Part shown: positions 61,148 through 64,000 of the stretch, one piece after another
How the letters are laid out: each line of letters begins with the position of its first letter
Position numbering within the stretch: position 1 is the first letter of the stretch
Assembly (NCBI GenBank): GCA_011800155.1
Contig: CM022377.1
Coordinates: forward strand, 1,426,001-1,490,000
Direction of reading: 5' to 3'
From: Flammulina velutipes
Lineage: Eukaryota; Basidiomycota; Agaricomycetes; Agaricales; Physalacriaceae
DNA length: 64,000 nucleotides
Position numbers and translations under genes: made by a program
The notes under the pieces: generated by a model
Told to the model about the DNA's origin: nothing
The model's input: only the letters and a program-made list of their open reading frames with translations
Databases searched by the model: none

Positions 61148-61762
61148 GTTCCTGCACAGAACATTGCTATTTCAGGAACACTATCTATCTCGCCTATTGC
61201 TCTCCTTTACGATGGTCTTGGTTGTTACGCTGTGGATCTTCAACTATATGTATACGTGTGTGTAATGATGTCTAATCCTCTTTTATAGTACTTTTCCCCA
61301 TGGAATATGGCTCACAAGCAAAATCATCGATCCGCCAAGCTGGCACTCTGTCAAGGACGTCGCTGATTTGCTCCTCATTAAAGATAACAGGGATCACAGG
61401 ACATGCTAGTGAAGTTTTCAACTCGTGCATATCAGGTTCGATTTGCACGACAATCCAACGTGACATGTCTTCTGGATGTTTCTCGCACGTACTGGGCGTT
61501 GGACGCTAATATTAACCTAGGTCTCTACTCGCTATTCCGAACGTTGCCTGCCAGTTACAATATTGCCCTTTGACACATTGACTGAGGACTCCCACTCTTT
61601 GTTCGCCACATTGTCGGGTATTACCGCATATGGTAATAAACCATGACTTTGGCTGGTCGATGCGTACCTCGGTCAAAGAGTGCCTCCTCAAGATGATTAT
61701 AAGACGACAAGCAATGGATCTTTTGGCCTTTCAAAGTGTTACTTGTCGCCCACCACCATAAA
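61148..61762. other. Intergenic between UBL3-like and basic hypothetical genes
   Basis: Short frames on both strands between 61,270 and 61,510 lack splice support and recognisable motifs. Confidence 0.5.
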
Positions 61763-62899
61763 ATGTCCACCTCCATTGACACGATCGTCACTGCGATCGA
61801 AGAAATACTGAAGACTCTGCGACACTCGGTTACTGTACCCCATCTTCAAGACATCTCTTCCATAACTACACTGCATACTACGCTTCAAGATGCGGCGCAA
61901 GCCTTCATTCGGACTATAGGTCCTGTAGACAATGCAGAGGCGCCGATTGAAGTCAACGTCGAAGGTTCGTGAAGGTTCATACTTGTTTGTTGATTACGTT
62001 CATTGAACGCCTGCAGCTCCTGGCTCACCTCGGGCGGAGGCTCCTGCTACCAAGAGTAGCTGCTTGAAGCGCCCTCGAGAAGACGACAATGAAGCCGAAA
62101 CAGGACCTCAATCTCCTAGTGGATATAAATTCACGTCTCGTAAGTTTACAGTTCCGCCGTTTTGTGTCCGTTCATTAAGTATGTTTTCAGCTAGCGTCTT
62201 AGGAGACAAGCCGATCGATTCGTCCGACGATGAATCTCGGGGACGTACGTCGTCTCTTTCTTTGTCCGTGACTATAACTAACTATAGTTCTTAGGAACTT
62301 TATCCCGCCCTAAGAAACGTCAACGTTTCGCAGAAGGCATCCCCTCCCCTCCCCCTCGGCATGGCCGCTACCTGCGCATCCGCCGGAATCGGGATACGCG
62401 TGGTATCCCTTTGGGTGAGTAGTAATGGCATCTCGAAGAACCCCCCAATGATTCGAAGTTCGCAGATTCAGTCCATTTGCCATCTGGAGCGTACCATAGG
62501 TCCACTCGACCGGTGAACGGAGACGATGGCATGCCCCGCGAGATCATACTGGTGACTAGTGACCCAGATATGTTGGCGCTAAGGAGGGCGTTGGGTACGT
62601 GACCAATCGTCTGAGCCGCGAATTCAGATCTGATTCTTATTACAGTCACGACGCTCTCAAAACCCGAGTTCATTCCAGACTTTTTGCGTTTTGCAGAAAC
62701 CTACGACGTCGATGAGCCGGATACTGATGAGCCAGTGTCTCCACCGTCCCCACCCGAAAGTACTACGGCCGACGATGAATCGCCATCTGTTGATTCTGTC
62801 GAGCGTAGATCAGCATCCTCGTCCCCTAGTCGAGGGCGAGGCCCCTCAGTAAGAATGTGCCCTCTCCCCGTTCGAAAAACGGCGAAGAAAGATAAATAG
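61763..62899 (+). CDS. Hypothetical protein, probably nuclear
   Basis: No domain recognised. The start at 61763 (MSTSIDTIVTAIEEILKTL) gives an amphipathic N-terminal helix region of about 65 residues. Several short exons follow, encoding SCLKRPREDDNE, KPIDSSDDES, and the basic RPKKRQRF, a classic-looking nuclear localisation signal. Further exons encode GRYLRIRRNRDTRG, MPREIILVTSDPDML, and SKPEFIPDFLRFAETYD, then an acidic/Ser-rich tail ending RKTAKKDK. Introns are GT...AG and phase-consistent at each junction I checked. Stop at 62899. Possibly a transcription or chromatin protein, but this rests only on composition. Confidence 0.65.
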
Positions 62900-63080
62900 A
62901 TGGCAGTGGCAGGCATGCAATTTTGTTTCTCTAGAGTAGCGTATTTCTCAGTCGCCGGTGGCTCATGTAATCGTATCATTGGGATGTTCCCCAAATTTCT
63001 CCTCCTCTTCTTATCTTGAACCTCGGGTCGACCGTCGATGAAGATGGGAGCAATAGTCACCTGACCGCGCCACACTCATC

Positions 63081-64000
63081 ATGGAAATCACCATCACCTC
63101 GCCTGCAGACTTTCACGTTCATCTCCGCCAGGGAGCTCTATCGCAGCTAGTAACACCTCATGTTCGCAAAGGAGGATTCAACTTGGCCTATGTTATGGTA
63201 TTTGCCATGCTAGATCATCGTCCAACAGTTTTTTTTACTGAGAACTGCAAGTGTAGCCCAACCTCAAGCCACCAGTCACCACGACAGAACAGGCGCTTGC
63301 ATATCAATCGGAACTTCAAAAAATCGACCCGAATGTCGAGTATCTCATGACATTGTATCTCTGTCCGGAATTGACTGAGGAGGAGATTCGGAAAGCGCAC
63401 AAGGCGGGTGTCGTTGGCGTCAAGTCGTATCCTCGCGGAGTCACTACCAATTCGGACGGCGGAATAGAGTCGTATGAGACGTATTATCCCATCTTTGAAG
63501 TGATGCAGGAAGTTGGAATGGTGCTGAATTTGCACGGAGAGATACCATCGGATGCTGACAACGTACGTTCACCTTCGATGTTACCGTCTTGGTCTGAACC
63601 TCTCTCTAGAACGTGCATATCCTGAATGCTGAACCACAATTCCTTCCCCATCTGTTCTCTATTCACAAGCGCTTCCCAAAACTTCGCATCGTTTTAGAAC
63701 ACGCCACTACGCGAGCTGCAGTGGAGGCTGTTAAAGCTTGTGGAGATACCGTTGCGTGCACGATAACTGCCCATCATATCGCCCTTACTGTGGACGACTG
63801 GGCTGGACAGTCGTGGAATTTCTGTAAACCTGTGGCCAAGTACCCCGACGATCGGTTGGCACTACGCGAAGTAATTGCGCTAGGTATGTACATCTGCCAA
63901 TCCATCTGGCTGGTACTTATCTCTCAAAGGCCATCCCAGGTTCTTCCTAGGCTCAGACTCTGCACCCCATCCTCCGCACACAAAATCTATCAGTACACCC
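63081..64000 (+). CDS. URA4: Dihydroorotase, N-terminal part (runs off right edge)
   Basis: Third enzyme of pyrimidine synthesis, cyclising N-carbamoyl-aspartate to dihydroorotate. The start at 63081 (MEITITSPADFHVHLRQG) contains the metal-binding HxH and the substrate-binding Arg. Intron 1 joins NLAYVM to PNLKPPVTTTEQAL. Other binuclear-zinc ligands follow: the Lys in VGVKSYPRGVTTNS that is carbamylated, the His in VLNLHGE, the His in VLEHATTRAAV, and after intron 3 the Asp in FFLGSDSAPHPPHTKS. This is the short monofunctional (class II) form found in fungi and Gram-negative bacteria. The C-terminal part lies outside the window. Confidence 0.95.

Noticed and set aside
61272..61509. Short frames on both strands between the UBL3-like and basic hypothetical genes
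   Set aside because: I considered a pterin-dehydratase-like start on the minus strand, but there is no downstream exon with the required motif.

Overview
This window is nuclear DNA from a filamentous basidiomycete, most likely an Agaricomycete. Genes are dense, lie on both strands and are broken by many short introns (mostly 46-70 nt, GT...AG, with CTAAC/CTGAC-like branch sites). Several proteins are typical of mushroom-forming fungi: a DUF6533-type membrane protein, a membrane-anchored GtaA-type glutaminase and an SGNH/CE16-like esterase. I see no prokaryotic element, CRISPR array, rRNA or intact transposon.

Layout. 1-3.8 kb: the 5' part of a TPR/SET-family gene running off the left edge, then mitochondrial HSP60 (minus) and the ER protein PHO88 (plus) diverging from a 235-bp shared promoter. 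4.3-10.6 kb: a 21-exon pleiotropic-drug-resistance ABC transporter, converging on deoxyribose-phosphate aldolase. 11-17.3 kb: a disordered Ser/Pro-rich protein, an atypical short-chain dehydrogenase, and a Sel1-repeat Chs4/Skt5-like chitin synthase regulator ending in a CaaX box. 17.8-24.7 kb: glutaminase A-like ectoenzyme, geranylgeranyl diphosphate synthase, and the autophagic lipase ATG15. 25.5-31 kb: a two-RRM RNA-binding protein, an intron-containing tRNA-Ala(TGC) and an amidase-signature hydrolase. 31.5-41 kb: a secreted Cu/Zn superoxide dismutase, an SGNH esterase, a Stealth-family sugar-phosphate transferase, a DUF6533 membrane protein and a disordered protein. 41.7-47.7 kb: an RBR ubiquitin ligase, cyclophilin A, a mucin-like single-span membrane protein and a small conserved protein. 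47.7-55.5 kb: a gene relic bracketed by 16-bp direct repeats, a CTR copper transporter with a GC-AG intron, a large alpha-arrestin with a PY motif, and a small FHA protein. 56-64 kb: a cytochrome P450 next to an alpha/beta hydrolase, a prenylated UBL3/MUB-like protein, a basic hypothetical protein, and the first part of dihydroorotase running off the right edge.

Most genes are core housekeeping functions (chaperonin, protein targeting to ER, nucleotide metabolism, isoprenoid synthesis, autophagy, ubiquitin signalling). Possible functional links are limited: the copper transporter and the Cu/Zn dismutase both concern copper, GGPP synthase and two CaaX proteins concern prenylation (both CaaX boxes look farnesyl-type), and the P450/hydrolase pair could act together. 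Exon boundaries were worked out by hand from splice signals, reading phase and family conservation. For the longest genes (glutaminase, P450, Stealth, amidase) I give the gene span without every junction.
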